A DNA stretch of 64,000 bases from NCBI GenBank assembly GCA_007570785.1, contig ML660204.1, forward strand, positions 434,001 to 498,000, given 5' to 3'. Each line of letters opens with the position of its first letter. Positions within the stretch are counted from its first letter, which is position 1. The notes beneath the pieces were generated by a model. The model was not told where the DNA came from. It was given only the letters and a program-made list of their open reading frames with translations, and made no database searches. Both the position numbers and the translations under genes were made by a program. Positions 43,501 to 55,139 of the stretch are shown piece after piece. The DNA is from Antilocapra americana (taxonomy: Eukaryota > Chordata > Mammalia > Artiodactyla > Antilocapridae).

Positions 43501-44654
43501 GCGAGGCGGCCGCGGGCCGGTCCCGCCGCGGGGCTCGGGGCGGGCGGGCGGGCGGGGGCGGGGTGGGGGTGTGGATGTGTGTCCGAACGTGTGTCCCCGA
43601 GGTGGTCCGCGGGTATGGCCCGCCCGGGGAGCCCGCGTCCCTGCTCGCCCGCCCGCCCCAGCCCGCCGGGGGCAGCGCTCCGGGTTCGGGGCGTCCCTGC
43701 CCCCTCTGCGCTGCTGCCCGGGCCGTGGCCGTGCCGAGCGGGCTGTCCCGGGCTGCTCACCCCAGCATGTTCCGTCCTCCCGTCCCCTCCCCCCGCCAGC
43801 AGGCGGCTGCTCCGAAGCCCGAGCCTCCCCCCGCCCGCCCCGGGGCTGCCTGTCCCGGGCGCCCCGCGCTCCCGCCCCCGGGCCGGCTGGGTGGTGTGGG
43901 GTGTGTGTGTGTGTGGAGGGTGGTGCCGCGGGAGAGGGGGGCAGGGGAGCCACGGGACGGGGAGTCCACTCGGCTTCCCAGCGCCAGGGGAGGGGGCCCG
44001 CCCGGGCACCGTCTCCCCGACCCCACCCGGGGCTGGCCCGGGGAGGGGCACCCGGAGCCGCAGCCTGGCGCAGCAGCCGCCTCCCGCGGGTGGGTGGGGC
44101 GCCCCCTCCGCCCCCCGGGCCCCTAGCTCCCCCCCTCCCTGGGACGGGGGCGGCCTGACCTATCCCTCCCCTCCCCTCCCCCGTCCCCGGGGCCGGCCCG
44201 GGTCCGGGCGGGGTGGCGTGGGGGAGGGGGCGGGGAACCGCAGCCGCCGAGAGGGAGGAGGCGGGCGGCCGGGCGGGGGCGTCCCCTCCGGCCCGGGGCG
44301 CCCTGGAGAGGGCGTGCGGCGTGGGCCCCGCGGCTCCCCCGCCGGGACCTCATTGTTCTGCAGCGGGTGGGGGCTGGGGGGGCCGGCTGCTCCCCGGGCG
44401 CTGCTGAGCTTTGAACTTTCCGTGGCGGAGACCCTCCGTTAGTGCGTTCAGCCCCCGGCCCGGCCGGGCCAGGCCGGCCTCCCTCCCTGCCCCCCTCGCT
44501 CCCTCCCCGGCCTCGCCCGGCCCGAGCGAGCGAGTGGGGCGGCCCCGCGCCGGCCTCCCTCCCTCCCTCCCTCGCTCCCCCGCTCCCCCCTCCGCGCTCC
44601 TCCCCCGTCCGGCCCGCCCGCCCCGCGCTCAGCCCCGTCCCCGGCCGGAGCGGG

Positions 44655-44705
44655 CTCTTCACACACAATTGATTCGGTCGTTACGAAAAGTGCACTTGTC
44701 CCCTC
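44655..44705. promoter_or_regulatory. AT-containing island inside the CpG island, candidate regulatory element
   Basis: About 50 bases of balanced composition sit inside otherwise extreme GC sequence. They include a CAATTG palindrome followed by ATT, and a perfect 10-bp palindrome AAGTGCACTT at 44688-44697, which contains the AAGTG half-site preferred by NKX2-type homeodomains. A binding function is inference from sequence only. Confidence 0.4.
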
Positions 44706-46203
44706 CCCCTCCCCCTCCGGCGGCCGCCCGGGCCGGGCCCGCGGGGTGAGGGGGCCGCGAGGGAGGGAGGCGGGGGCCGGGGAGCGGATCCAGAGGCGCC
44801 TTCCCCCCCACCCGCCCCGCGCCCAGGGGACGGGGCTGCAGGCCGCGGAGAGTGGGGAGCCGCGAGCGCGGAGGGCGGGCGGCCCATCTGCGAGGAGCGC
44901 TGATAACCGCGCCGCCGCCACTGCGGCCGCCGGCCGCCCATCTGCGCCCGCTGCCGCCTCCGGCCGGACCGGAGCCGGGGGACCGGGCCGAGGGGGGCGC
45001 GCCGGGGCCGGATTCCCGGAGTGGGAGGCTAGGTCAGGGTCCCACCCCGCCAGAGTCAGGACCTCCCCGCCTAAATCAGTGCTCTCTGCCAAACCCCAGG
45101 AGTCTGGGTCATTGTCTCCTCCCCGATCGGGTCAGGGAGCCCAAACTGATGCCCACTTGTCCATAGCAGGGAGTAGGGGTCCTTGCCTCTCCCCAGCCTA
45201 GGTCAGCTCTCCTCTCTCTGCCAGTTGTGTACCCTGCCTCGGTTCTCCTCCATCTTGGGCTAGTGTCCCCAGCCTAAGTGTGGTTTTTTCGAGGTCGGTG
45301 ACCCACCAGATGGTTGGCTGGGTCTGCGCTCCCCACCCTGGGTCATTTCCCTGAGCCATCCAGGCTTCCCAGGTCAGTTGGTGCCCCTCACCCCCACCCT
45401 GTCCCTGTTATCCCTCCCCAGGGAGCAGCTGTCTGGGCCCGACCTCCTTCTCTGTCTGAAGCAGGAGCACCCACTCCACCCACTCCTGGAGTTTGGGAGC
45501 AGGTGGCCCTCAGGCCTGGCAGCTAGCTCACTGCTTCTCTGAGCTGGTCGACCTCTCCCCTAGGGAATGAGCATACTGAAACCGTCAGTCCTCCTACCTC
45601 TATAGCCCCATAGCTGTCAAGGTGGAGCAAGTGGGACACACACCCACCCAGGCCACATACAGAAATTGGGTGCTTAGCCTGGACCCCAGGTCCTGCCAGC
45701 CTTCGGATCCTCCGCGAGGCCCATCCTGACCCGTCTTGCCTGGCAACAGGAGCCTGGAAAGACTCTACCCGTACTCCCAGACCAATAATAAGCCCTCCCG
45801 AGGGACCACCTGCCTGGGAGGCAGAGAAAGGGAACCCAGGCCTCCCTGCCCAGGCTACCAGGGGGACGACAAACACAACAGACCTGCCCTCAAGCTACCC
45901 ACACCCACCTGCCTGGCCCATGGGTCCCCAGAGAGCCTGTTAGTTACCTGCCACTCTCCCAGCCATCCGGAGCCAGTCGCAGGAGATGCCCTTAGTCCTG
46001 CCACCACCCCCCGACCCCCACCCCCAGAACCAAGCACCTTCCTGGGGCTCAGTTATTATTTTTACAGTTCCATTTTCCTTTTCATTGATCTAAGAGGAAG
46101 AAGTCCTGCCGGGAATTCTGGGGCAGCCATGGCCTCTTCCTAGGATGAACTGAATGGGACCATCTTTGAAAGGTGCAGAGGACATCCCCTACCTTCACTG
46201 GCT

Positions 46204-46241
46204 TACACACACCACACACGCATACACACACACAACACACA
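46204..46241 (+). repeat. Imperfect (CA)n tract
   Basis: ACACACACCACACACGCATA and following CA units form a short degraded repeat. Confidence 0.8.
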
Positions 46242-46888
46242 GAAGAGTTAAAGTTATAATTGCTTCTGATGTCAGTTGGAAGAAATCCTGTCGTTTGTCC
46301 TGGGTGGGTTTTTGTGAAGGTCATTGGGCCACAAACCTTTGTGTGAGATGTTTGTTTAGCATCCACAGGCCTTGTGAGGCACTGGGGCATTGGAGTGGGT
46401 TGGACTCTTAGCCTGCTCCCTGAGCACCCAGCTAGTGGGGGAGGTGGGGATATCCCAGGATCTGGTCAAGAAGCCCATAGAAGCTTCAGGGGAGGGCTGG
46501 CAAGCAGGCAGAACAATTTTAGCAAAGACCGGTGTGGGAGTTGTGTCACCCAGCCGCGGAACAAGGGTTCCCTGTGGTCCTGTGTGGGCTCAGGTCCCCA
46601 GGGTGGCCGTGGTGTTTCATCTCACGTCCTTGTTGCTTTCTGGCCGTCCCCCGCGGGGCCCCCTTTCCTCCTCTCACAGCCATATGTGGTGCTGCGGTCA
46701 GGGCCCTTCCGAGTCCTGGCCGTGGAGGGTCGATGATCTGACACCGCTTGTCCCCCGTCCCATCTGGCCCTGAGCTTTTCTGGGTGTGTGTGACAAAGGC
46801 TTAATCTGTCCGGACGGGCCCAGGGTGGAGAGGAGGGTGCGGGGGAATTACACTCAGCTGGGCCTCTTGCAGCTGGGGCCCCACTTGC

Positions 46889-46920
46889 CGGGTGGGGTGG
46901 GGTGGGGTGGGGCGGGGGTC
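46889..46920 (+). repeat. (GGGGT)n run, G-quadruplex-prone
   Basis: Four GGGGT units followed by GGGGCGGGGG give more than four G-tracts on the + strand. Confidence 0.85.
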
Positions 46921-47814
46921 GAGCAGAAGCCTGGGCGTGGAGGGTCGGGGGAGAGACAGACAAGTTAGTCTTCAGTTTGCAGGTTGTCACAGGAAATAGA
47001 AGTGGAGGCGGAGGCTGAAGGCTGAGGGGAGGAGGGCGGAGTTCTCCACTGGGCAGCACAGGGCGCTCCTGGGGACAAGATTTTTCTGTGACAAGAGCCA
47101 GCCAGGCCTCCTGACTGGGCAAAGCCTGGTTTGGATTTATGATTTCTGGCATTTGCGCTGCTCTGGTCTCAGTGGGCTGCCAAGAGAGGGAAGCAAGCCC
47201 CTTGGAGGCGAGACCCCCGACTCCATTCCAGCCTCGCCTGTAGAGTGAACCAACCCTTTTCCTCTGGTCTCTTGGAACGGGGCTGTCCCGGGGGCCTGCA
47301 AGGGCCACAGGTTAGGTCTGGGCCAGGGCCCCTGGCCATCTGTCAGTTCTCAGGACTGGAGAACCCCCAGGTTCCTTACAGATAGAGGTTCTCTGCCCAG
47401 CTCTGCCATCTTCCAGATGGGAAAACTGATGCCCCGAGTGAGGCAGTCTTCCTTGGTGGGGAGCCAGGCCTGGAAGGCAGATCTCTGCACTGCCCTGAGG
47501 CTTCTCCCGGGACCTGTCACATGCCAGGAATCCCCCCATTAGAGCCCCCTCCCCCGAGGGAAACACCAGATTGCCAAACTCTGATCTCAGCACCCGGCTT
47601 CTGCGAGCCGGACCCCAGGTGTTCCTCGGGCCAAATTGACTAATGGTGGTCTTTTCCCAGTTTGCAGACAACGTTCATTTAGTGGAGAGCGTTTTCACAG
47701 TCTTCAGCCTTTCTCCCCAGAGTTTTCGTGTAAGCCTTTGGCACCTGCGGCCACTGGTCTCGGCGGGAAATGGCCTCTGACTTAGCACGGTGTAGTGTAG
47801 GCTGAGACCTTCGG

Positions 47815-48010
47815 TTGAACACCTCAGTATTTCCTACTTTTCTCTGAAGTCACCTTTCTGAGTCACCTACTGTGTGCCTGTCCCTGTGTGTCAGGTTCTC
47901 ACAGCGGCCCTGAGGTTGATGCTGCTGTCACCGCCGTCCCTTAGATGAGTAAACTGAGGCTTACGGAGGGTCAGAACTTCCTTAAGGACACACCACTGGC
48001 AGGGCAGGCA
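47815..48010 (-). mobile_element. MIR SINE in NOL4L intron 1
   Basis: CACCTACTGTGTGCCTGTCC, TAGATGAGTAAACTGAGGCT and AAGGACACACCACTGGCAGG in order. Confidence 0.75.
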
Positions 48011-48314
48011 GAGTTCAGGTACCGCCTGTACACCCCTCCACTCTGACCCTCCCTGAGCTGTCTTACAGCTTGGTGTGCTTTGAAAGCATAGGACTTTTCG
48101 GGGCACGCTTTCAGTCCATTACTCCTTCGTCTGAATTAGTGTGGAAGACACTCATCAAGATGTCTGTAATCACAAGGCTGGTGCTGCAGGCAGGACTGGC
48201 TCGGTGTCTGCCGTCTGGGACTTTCCCCGGGGTGTGACAGGATGGGTATAGGGTGAGGAGAAGCGGGGGAGGCCTCTGTTGTCCTGTGCCCTGGGGAACT
48301 TTCAGGGAGAAGGT

Positions 48315-48412
48315 TGACAATGATACGGGCCCTATTTGGATTTCTCATGAATGGCAGAGTCGGCTGCTTCGTTTATGAAGCCACGGTGATTCGGGCGAAT
48401 GAGATCTTGGGA
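48315..48412. other. Unique intronic block, candidate conserved element
   Basis: About 100 bases are free of repeat signatures and retain several CpGs (CGGCTGCTTCGTTTATG, GATTCGGGCGAATGAG) in an otherwise CpG-depleted intron. No splice-site pair makes a convincing exon. Confidence 0.25.
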
Positions 48413-48819
48413 TCTCTGGGGGAGGGGCCTGAGTTTGGAGCCTGGTGGCCCAGGCTCTGCCCTCCCTTGGCCTCTCTTCTGGATCTTGGGTCACCTTCTG
48501 CTGGTGGGGGGTGGGGCAGCACACCCCCACTCTTGTCCTTGGGCAAGATCTGGCATGAGCATCCTCTCCTTCGTGGTCCCTGAAGGCTGCCTTCCCATCT
48601 CTGAGTGCCTGGGAGTCAGGAGGCCCAACTGGGACCCCAAAAGTACAGTGCTGGGGAGGACTGGGAAGTGGGGCAGGCTGGGGCTGGGGCTGCCCAGGGA
48701 CAAAGGTCAAGGGTCCAACCCAGCCTCAGGTAAACCTGGGCTTCTCCAAGCCAGCTTTTACCTCAGAGTTTGTAGACAGATTGAGTACAGTGAGCATGCG
48801 TGAGCACTCCTGGACTAGA

Positions 48820-49070
48820 GCATGTGTGTGCATGTGTGTATGTGTGCAGGAGTGTGGCTGTGTGGGTGTGAGTGTGCGTGTGCCTGTCCTGTGCAAGCTG
48901 GGGATGCTTGTGTGCCCAGGGCAGTGTGTGTGTGTGCGCGCACTCACGTGCATACAGGTGGAGGAAAGACGGCATGTGAGTGTGTGTGACTGTGAGTGTC
49001 TGAGTTGGCAGATGTGCAAGCACCTGGGGTGTGGGCATTGGCAGACCACAAGTGTGACTGTGTGTGCATG
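48820..49070 (+). repeat. GT-rich degenerate region
   Basis: Interspersed TGTGTG, GTGCGCGCAC and GAGTGTG motifs over about 250 bases. The long overlapping frames here on both strands are low-complexity artefacts. Confidence 0.8.
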
Positions 49071-49789
49071 CCACATGTTCGGGATCCTATTGAAAAACAC
49101 CCTGTCCTTTGGCAGTGTGGCGCTGCCAGGGCGTCCTTCATTATAACCAAGTCAGCTGGCGCTGCTCTTCTGGCCCCTGCTGCCCCTAGGGTCTCAGCAG
49201 TTGCTGAAGCCAAGTGTGAGGGAGGGAGTGGACACAAGAGGTGGCGCCATGTCCCTGTCCCCACAACAGTGGCCAGAGCACTTCCTTGTTTCCAGCAGCC
49301 TGCCTCCTCCTCTTCCCCCACGCCCTGCCCCACAAGGGCGACAGGGAAAGCTTGTGACCTTGGCCATGGTGGCACTTTCGGCACCCAAAGCCAAGCACCA
49401 TGGGGGGCAGGGTGGGAGAGAGAGGGTTCTGAACTTGAAGTGAGGGGGCCAGGATGGTGGGATCCTAAAGCACCCACCTCTTTGCCATGTGATCTCAGGC
49501 AAATAGCCTGCTTGACCTCTTCAAGCCTCAGTTTACTTATCTGGAAAATGGGTTCCAAAGTCACGCTTCCAGGAGACTTGGAAAGCTGGAAAAGGCTCTG
49601 TTGTCTGTCATCTCAGGAGGTCACTCTGCTAACCTCAGTCAAAGCCAGGCCTGGGCCCTGGGTACCAAAGCTGGGGAGGGAGCTGAAGGAAGCTGGGAGA
49701 GAGCCCACCCAGGTGGCTGGCTGGTTAGAACAAGGACTCCTGAGTCTACTCTCTGCCCCTGGCCCACCCTGACATAGAGGGGAAGTGAA

Positions 49790-50120
49790 GGGCTTGGGGT
49801 GTCAAGCCACAGGGTCCTGGATTCAAATCCCAGCTCTGCCCTTCTACCAATTTGGCCTTAGTTTTCTCATCTGTAAAATGGAGCTGATAATCCTATCTCC
49901 CTCATATGACTGTTAAAAAGATGAATGCATTAATGTATATAGAGCTTAAAGAATATAGCAAGTCTTAGGAAATGTCAGCTGCTGTGTGATCTTCCTGAGC
50001 CTCAGTTTCCTCATCTGAAATATGGGGATGGTAATAAAATGTCATGGATATTAAATTGAATCATGGAAATAACACACCCAGCCAAATCCCTGGCATGTAG
50101 TTGGTGGGAAGCAGCTATTG
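49790..50120 (+). mobile_element. MIR SINE cluster (two or three overlapping copies)
   Basis: ATTCAAATCCCAGCTCTGCC at 49812, GTTTTCTCATCTGTAAAATG at 49861, then a second core CTGAGCCTCAGTTTCCTCAT at 49995. The L1 3' end follows at 50165. Confidence 0.82.
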
Positions 50121-50164
50121 GTTCCCTGGAGATTGTGTCTGGGTTATTTCTGTGTCTCTAGTGC

Positions 50165-50372
50165 CACTGGGGCCTGGTTAATGTTGTACTGAATTGCACA
50201 AATCACCAGCAATAGAGGGGTGGGATGGGGAGGGAAATGGGAGGGAGGTTCAAAAGGGAGGGGATATATGTATACATATGGCTGATTCATGTTGAGGTTT
50301 GACAAAAAAACAACAAAATTCTGTAAAGCAATTATCCTTCAGTTAAAAAATAAATAAATTTTTAAAAATCAG
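50165..50372 (+). mobile_element. L1 LINE 3' end (artiodactyl), 5'-truncated
   Basis: TATGGCTGATTCATGTTGAG, ACAAAATTCTGTAAAGCAAT and a terminal AAAAAATAAATAAATTT tail are the 3' end of artiodactyl L1. Only about 0.2 kb remains. Confidence 0.8.
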
Positions 50373-50524
50373 CAAGGTCTTCGCAAGGGTCATAGGTGTG
50401 GCATGAGCCCCTAGTGCTGGGGATTTGAAGGCTTAAGGTCCCTCTCTGCCCTGACTGGCTCCTGCCCTGCTCGGAGCCTCAGTTTCCCTAGTTGCACAGG
50501 AAGCCTACTGTGGTCCCTCCTGCC

Positions 50525-51540
50525 TTTGAATTCCTTCCTGGTAGTGGGGTGTCTAGTCCCCGAGCTCAAGGAGAGGTGCTAGAGAGGTGAGAGTGGGGTC
50601 TTTACCCAGGACTCGAGGTACCTGCCAGGTAGGAAGGTAGAAGGATGTGCTTCCCAGAGGCTTCTCACTGACGCCCCCCCCCCCCCCACCGCCCCCGGCC
50701 CACACTCCCCTGAGCCCTGCCTTAGTCCCTGGCCAGGAGCCTGAGCGCTAGACTCTTAACAGAGAACACTGTGAAGCTGGTGTCATGACTGTCCCTGTGG
50801 AGTGGTGGTCTAAGCTCCTCTCTCATGTTCTCAAGCCCTTGCCATGTGCCAGACACTCCATTTCATTTCATATCCCCTGGATTCCTTGAAGTGGACGAGA
50901 CTTTGGCATCAGAGAGGCCAAGGAGCCTCCCTGAGCCCCACGGTGAGAGTGGCAGGACCTGGGTTCTGTGGCTGTCTGACCCTCTCAGACCACAGGTGCC
51001 CTGGCTCTCCCCACCTCCTCATCCTGGGCTCACCATGGTCCCCATCTGAGGTCACCCTACAAAAGCTGCCCAGAGCTTGAGGCAGCCCTCCTCTCTGTCT
51101 GGACCCAGCCTGGTGGGAGACAGATGCCGCCCCGCCCCATCACCCACACCTTCACCCTCTCACCTTTGGTAGGGTGCCCTCAGATGAAGGGTCACCACAG
51201 GGAGGGGCAGGGCACCCATGGGCTCAGAGGTTTGGAGAGCTACTCGCCCGGCCTGGCCTGGGCAGACTGCTGGGGGCGGAGAGAGAACAATTGTCCTGTC
51301 CCCGCAAGGTCAATGACTCCCTCAGCATCCAGACTCCGACTGGACTCAGGGCTCCTGAGCTGCTGGAAGGACTAAGGCGGAGGAGGGGAGCTCCAGTTCC
51401 CACAGAGCACCAGGCTGAGTGTGAGCCCCTGGGGTTCCAAAGCAGAGGGTCATTCATTCATTCACTCGCTCACTCCTTTGCTCCTTCCACTGCCCTCCCC
51501 ATCATAGGGGCTCCGCCCTTCCCAGGCTCAGGACACACCC
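50525..51540. other. Unassigned intron sequence
   Basis: Apart from the C14 run nothing is recognised before the L2 at 51.55 kb, except a short ATTC run near 51450. Confidence 0.45.
50674..50687 (+). repeat. C14 homopolymer
   Basis: Fourteen C bases followed by ACCGCCCCCGG. The length may be inaccurate in the assembly. Confidence 0.9.
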
Positions 51541-51549
51541 AGGCATCAT

Positions 51550-52290
51550 TTTTTATTTTCTCTTACCACCTTTCCCTCCCCATCCAAACTGTACATTCTG
51601 TTGGTTCTACCTTCAAAATACATCTCAGGTTTTACCCTCTCACCACCTCCATGGCCTCCAGCCCGGTTCAAGCCTGGCGATGCCTCAGCCTTCCCACTGT
51701 GCTTCCTGGGTCCTCTCCAGCTCCCCCTAGTATTCCCTCTGGCTCACACAGCCAGCAAACCAGCAAAAGCAAAACGCAAATCAGATTCTCTCCCTCCCCT
51801 GCTCTGAACCCTTTAAGATTCCTGTCTCACTCAAAGCAAAAGCCAAAGTCTTTTCTGAAGCCTACATGATCTGACCGTGCTGTCCTTACTGCTCGCCCCC
51901 GCCGCCCCCCACCCCTTGCTCATTCAGTGTCAGCCACACTGACCTTGCAATTCTAAAAATCACCAACCTCAAACCTGCCCCAGGGCCCTTGCACTAGCTG
52001 TTTCCCCAGCCTGGAACACTCTTCCCCTAGTTCTCTGCATGGCTGCTCCCCCTCCTCTTTCGGATCTTTGCTCAAAGGTCACCTCCTCAGAAAAGCCCTC
52101 CCTGATCACCCAGCCAGGGCCACCTTAGGTTCCTTGGACTCTTTCTACTTCATTTTTCTCTCTAGCCCTTACCACCCTCTGACATTGTGTATCTATTTTA
52201 CGAGTTTACATGTTGAATATCTTTCTTCCTGTAAGGCTGTGAGCTCTGACCAGTCAGCTTGGTTCACTGCTGTATCCTCAGGGACCCTGT
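51550..52290 (+). mobile_element. L2 LINE, long copy in NOL4L intron 1
   Basis: GGGCCCTTGCACTAGCTGTT, CAAAGGTCACCTCCTCAGAA and GGCTGTGAGCTCTGACCAGT lie in order. Confidence 0.82.
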
Positions 52291-52419
52291 CCCTAAGGGA
52301 CTTCCCCACTGTGGGGACAGCAGGTGCCTTAGAGCGAGTGTCTGAGAACTGCCCAGGCCTTCTGCACTCAAGGCCTCAGTAGCCCCAAGGCTCAGACCAT
52401 CCTCCTTCTTGCGGGCATC

Positions 52420-53130
52420 CAAGGGGTCCTGGTGAAGGCGGCATTTGAGCTGGACCTCGAGGGGCAAATCAAATTATCCAGCAAGAACAGAACACGGGAA
52501 GGCTCCCTCCAGGGGGTAAGAACATGAGCAAGGGCTGGGGTAGGACAGGTTTTGGGGGGTCAGTGCAGATTGGGTGTGAGGACCAGGGACACTCTCCCAG
52601 AGAAGCATGTTCTACAGAGCATTTCAGACGGGTGACGGCGGTGGGGGGGGGGGGGGGGGAGGGGGGGGGTGAATGGTCAGATCCGCTGGGGAACCACTTG
52701 GGGATCCTGAGGGGGAGTAGCTGGTGAAATCAATTGGGGTTACATGGAAGAGAAGGATCTGGAAAGCCACTCAGAGGAGCTAGTGCGTCACTATCAAGGA
52801 GACCTAGGGGTTCGCAGGAGGATTTTCAAGCAGAGGGGAGATGAGGTCAGCTTCAGGTTTTAGAAGGAGCCTCAGGATACTGTGGCAAGAGGGAGATGTG
52901 TTATAGAGAAGGTGAAACAGGAGGCTGGGATATGGTGAGACATGGAGAGAGAAGGCTGGCCGGGCGCAAAGAGGAGGGGCTGGGACTGGGTGACATGGGA
53001 CTGTGGGGAGGGAAGCTTGATGGTCGATGGTCATGGTTGACGCAGTATTCTTGGGTAGAGAGAGAGGCGTTTAGGAAGCCAGGAATGGACGCAGACCCAC
53101 AGGTCCAGGGTGATGACCCTGAGGCAGGGT
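52420..53130 (-). mobile_element. L2 LINE interior, reverse, diverged
   Basis: GGCATTTGAGCTGGACCTCG and GAGGAGCTAGTGCGTCACTA fit a reverse L2 interior. It contains the long G tract at 52643-52669. Confidence 0.5.
52643..52669 (+). repeat. G17-A-G9 homopolymer
   Basis: Seventeen G, one A, nine G. It is a G-quadruplex-forming run on the non-template strand of NOL4L. Confidence 0.9.
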
Positions 53131-53589
53131 CTAGTGGGTAGAACCCAAGAGCTGTCCCCAAGTTTGGTAGCATATGGCAGTGGGAGGCTGCGGAGGAGAC
53201 CTGGTGACTCAGGTCTCAGTGGGGACAGTTTGGGAGTAGTCATGTTCACGGGGCCCCTTCCCAGCTTGGAACCTTTCCCGCCCCTGCTTGGACCCGAGGC
53301 CGGCTCCTGGGAGGCTGGTGCTTGGTGGATGACTCATCGTTTTCTCGGCATCCCCAGCCTGAGGAAATGTTCAAGGAGACACGCGGCCCTTCCTTTGGCA
53401 GGCCGGGCCCTCACTGGATGCTGGCAGGTCGAGAATAACACACTTGGGCCTCTGGCCTTGTCTAAGAGCATCCCTAGGGCGTGTCTCCACGAGCTCCAGG
53501 CTTCCACAATCTCACACATCCCCAAACGCCTTAGAGGCTGTCATGATCCCATTCTACAGGTCAGTGAACCAAGGCTCAGCCTGTGCTGG

Positions 53590-53750
53590 GCACCCAGCTA
53601 AGTAACTGCCTGGTGGTGCTTCAGTTTCTTCATCTGAGAAGTGGGTCTGATGATCATCCCTCCCCTATAGGTTGTTGGGAAAACAGAGGGAGGGAATCAT
53701 GAGAAATGCTCAGATAGTGGGATTGTTATCTGCATGAGGATTCGAAGAGG
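53590..53750 (+). mobile_element. MIR SINE fragment
   Basis: GGTGCTTCAGTTTCTTCATC and GGTTGTTGGGAAAACAGAGG are forward core and 3' part. Confidence 0.65.
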
Positions 53751-54028
53751 GGTCCATCCAGGCAACAGAGGCTCTCCACTGGGTGGAGCAGCCCTAGGGA
53801 AGGCCAGAGGGTAAGGTGGTCAACAGACCTGCATTCAGGTCCCAGCTCGGCCACCAGCTCCTGGTTCTGGGCAAATGGCTTGCCTACCCTGATCCCCTGC
53901 CCGCTTAGGCATAAGTGGGTAATGACTCACACCCTGGGGGGTACTGGGAAGGTGGCATAACACCAGGCCTGACAAACAGGCCAGTGAGTAGGATCTACAG
54001 CTCCTTCTCAGGGTCCCTTGGAGAACCG

Positions 54029-54054
54029 CCCCCCCCCCCCCCCCCCCCGCCCCC
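54029..54054 (+). repeat. C20 homopolymer with CCCC extension
   Basis: Twenty C bases, then G and five C. It could form a G-quadruplex on the opposite strand. Confidence 0.9.
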
Positions 54055-54229
54055 GCCAGCTCCAGTGCAAAGATCTTCAAACCAGATAGCTGTTAACCTC
54101 CCAAGGGGAGGGGAGGCAGCTCAGAGAATTCAGGCTGGGAAGCTCCCTGGGGGGTGGGGACTCTCTGGGAGATATTGGGGCTGGGACAGGGGCAGACGGA
54201 GGGGCAAAGGATTTTGTGCTAAATGGGAG

Positions 54230-54370
54230 GCCCCTGCCCGAACAGGGAGTGTGAAGGCAGAGGCTGCGTCCAGGCTCTGCCGTATACTGCTGTGCAGGTT
54301 GGGCAGGTCCCTTCCCCTCTCTGAGCCTCAGTTTCCTCATCTGTAAAATGGGATGATGATAGCTGTGGCT
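54230..54370 (+). mobile_element. MIR SINE
   Basis: CTCTCTGAGCCTCAGTTTCC and TCATCTGTAAAATGGGATGA are exact consensus core. Confidence 0.85.
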
Positions 54371-54599
54371 TCACTTATATCCTTCTACACTGTGTTATCT
54401 AGTATGTGTATACACTACATATACTGCATACTATATTGTATAATCTAGAAGCATCTGTACCAGGGGTGGCCATAATCAAGCCCTCAATAAAAGGGAGCTA
54501 TAATTAGGATTATGATTGTGAGCCAGTCAATAACCCTCGAATCCATGATAAGACCATTCAAGCCATGCTGCTGAGCTGGGCTTTGAAGCTCAGGCTGGC

Positions 54600-54760
54600 C
54601 CCAGGTTTGCACTGCGCTGTGACTCACTGGCTAGATGACCTTGAAACAAGTCACTCTCTGAACCTCAGTTTCCTCCTCGCTGAGACTGACCCATCTCACA
54701 GGGTCGCTGTGGGGAGGCGAAGAGAGATTCCATGTCAAGTGCTCAGCACAGGAAATGGGA
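54600..54760 (+). mobile_element. MIR SINE
   Basis: GATGACCTTGAAACAAGTCA, CTCTGAACCTCAGTTTCCTC and CAGGGTCGCTGTGGGGAGGC in order. Confidence 0.8.
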
Positions 54761-55139
54761 GCATTTCTGTACTTGCATCTGTGGCATGGCCACCGGCAGG
54801 TGGAGCAGGGATTGGAGTCTGGGGTAGGGCCACTGGCTGCTGGAGCAGAGAGGAACAGAAGAGGCAGAGGACAGAGGCAGAAAGGCGTGTGTGCAGGGAA
54901 ACCGGAGGGGAAGACTTCTAGGAGGAAAGCTGTCAGCCAGGTCTGCCCTTGAGGACTGGGGACCTCCCCTACCCCCAGATCTGATGAGAGGGCAGAGGGA
55001 AGGCGCTAGCCACAGCAGGCGGGAAGGAGAGGCCAGAGGTCTTGCTGGTCCAGGCAGCAGTTGGCTGTCAGGGCAGGTGGGTGAGAGAGGCAGTGGGCTT
55101 CCTTGAGTCCAGGTATGGTACTAAGAGTGCACATGCTCC

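Larger units (their letters stand above)
42240..45040. promoter_or_regulatory. NOL4L: CpG island promoter of NOL4L
   Basis: CpG dinucleotides are dense throughout and G+C is very high, in contrast to the CpG-poor flanks. The island spans the putative 5' leader, coding exon 1 and about 1.5 kb of intron. GC-box-like GGGGCGGG strings are frequent (for example near 42550-42570 and 43545-43565), and no convincing TATA box precedes the exon. This is a typical TATA-less CpG-island promoter, probably with dispersed start sites. The exact transcription start cannot be read from sequence, and divergent antisense transcription is plausible. Confidence 0.85.
45041..47380. other. Unassigned NOL4L intron sequence after the CpG island
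   Basis: C-rich, declining CpG, with a short CA tract and the GGGGT run. No exon or intact transposon is evident. Confidence 0.5.

Noticed and set aside
42633..44051. 472-codon reverse-strand open frame across NOL4L exon 1
   Set aside because: It starts at GTG, is Pro/Arg/Ala/Gly-rich and runs antisense to a real exon in a CpG island where stop codons are rare in all frames.
48726..49146. Cys/Val/Thr-rich and His/Thr-rich frames on both strands
   Set aside because: They are translations of GT-rich low-complexity DNA.
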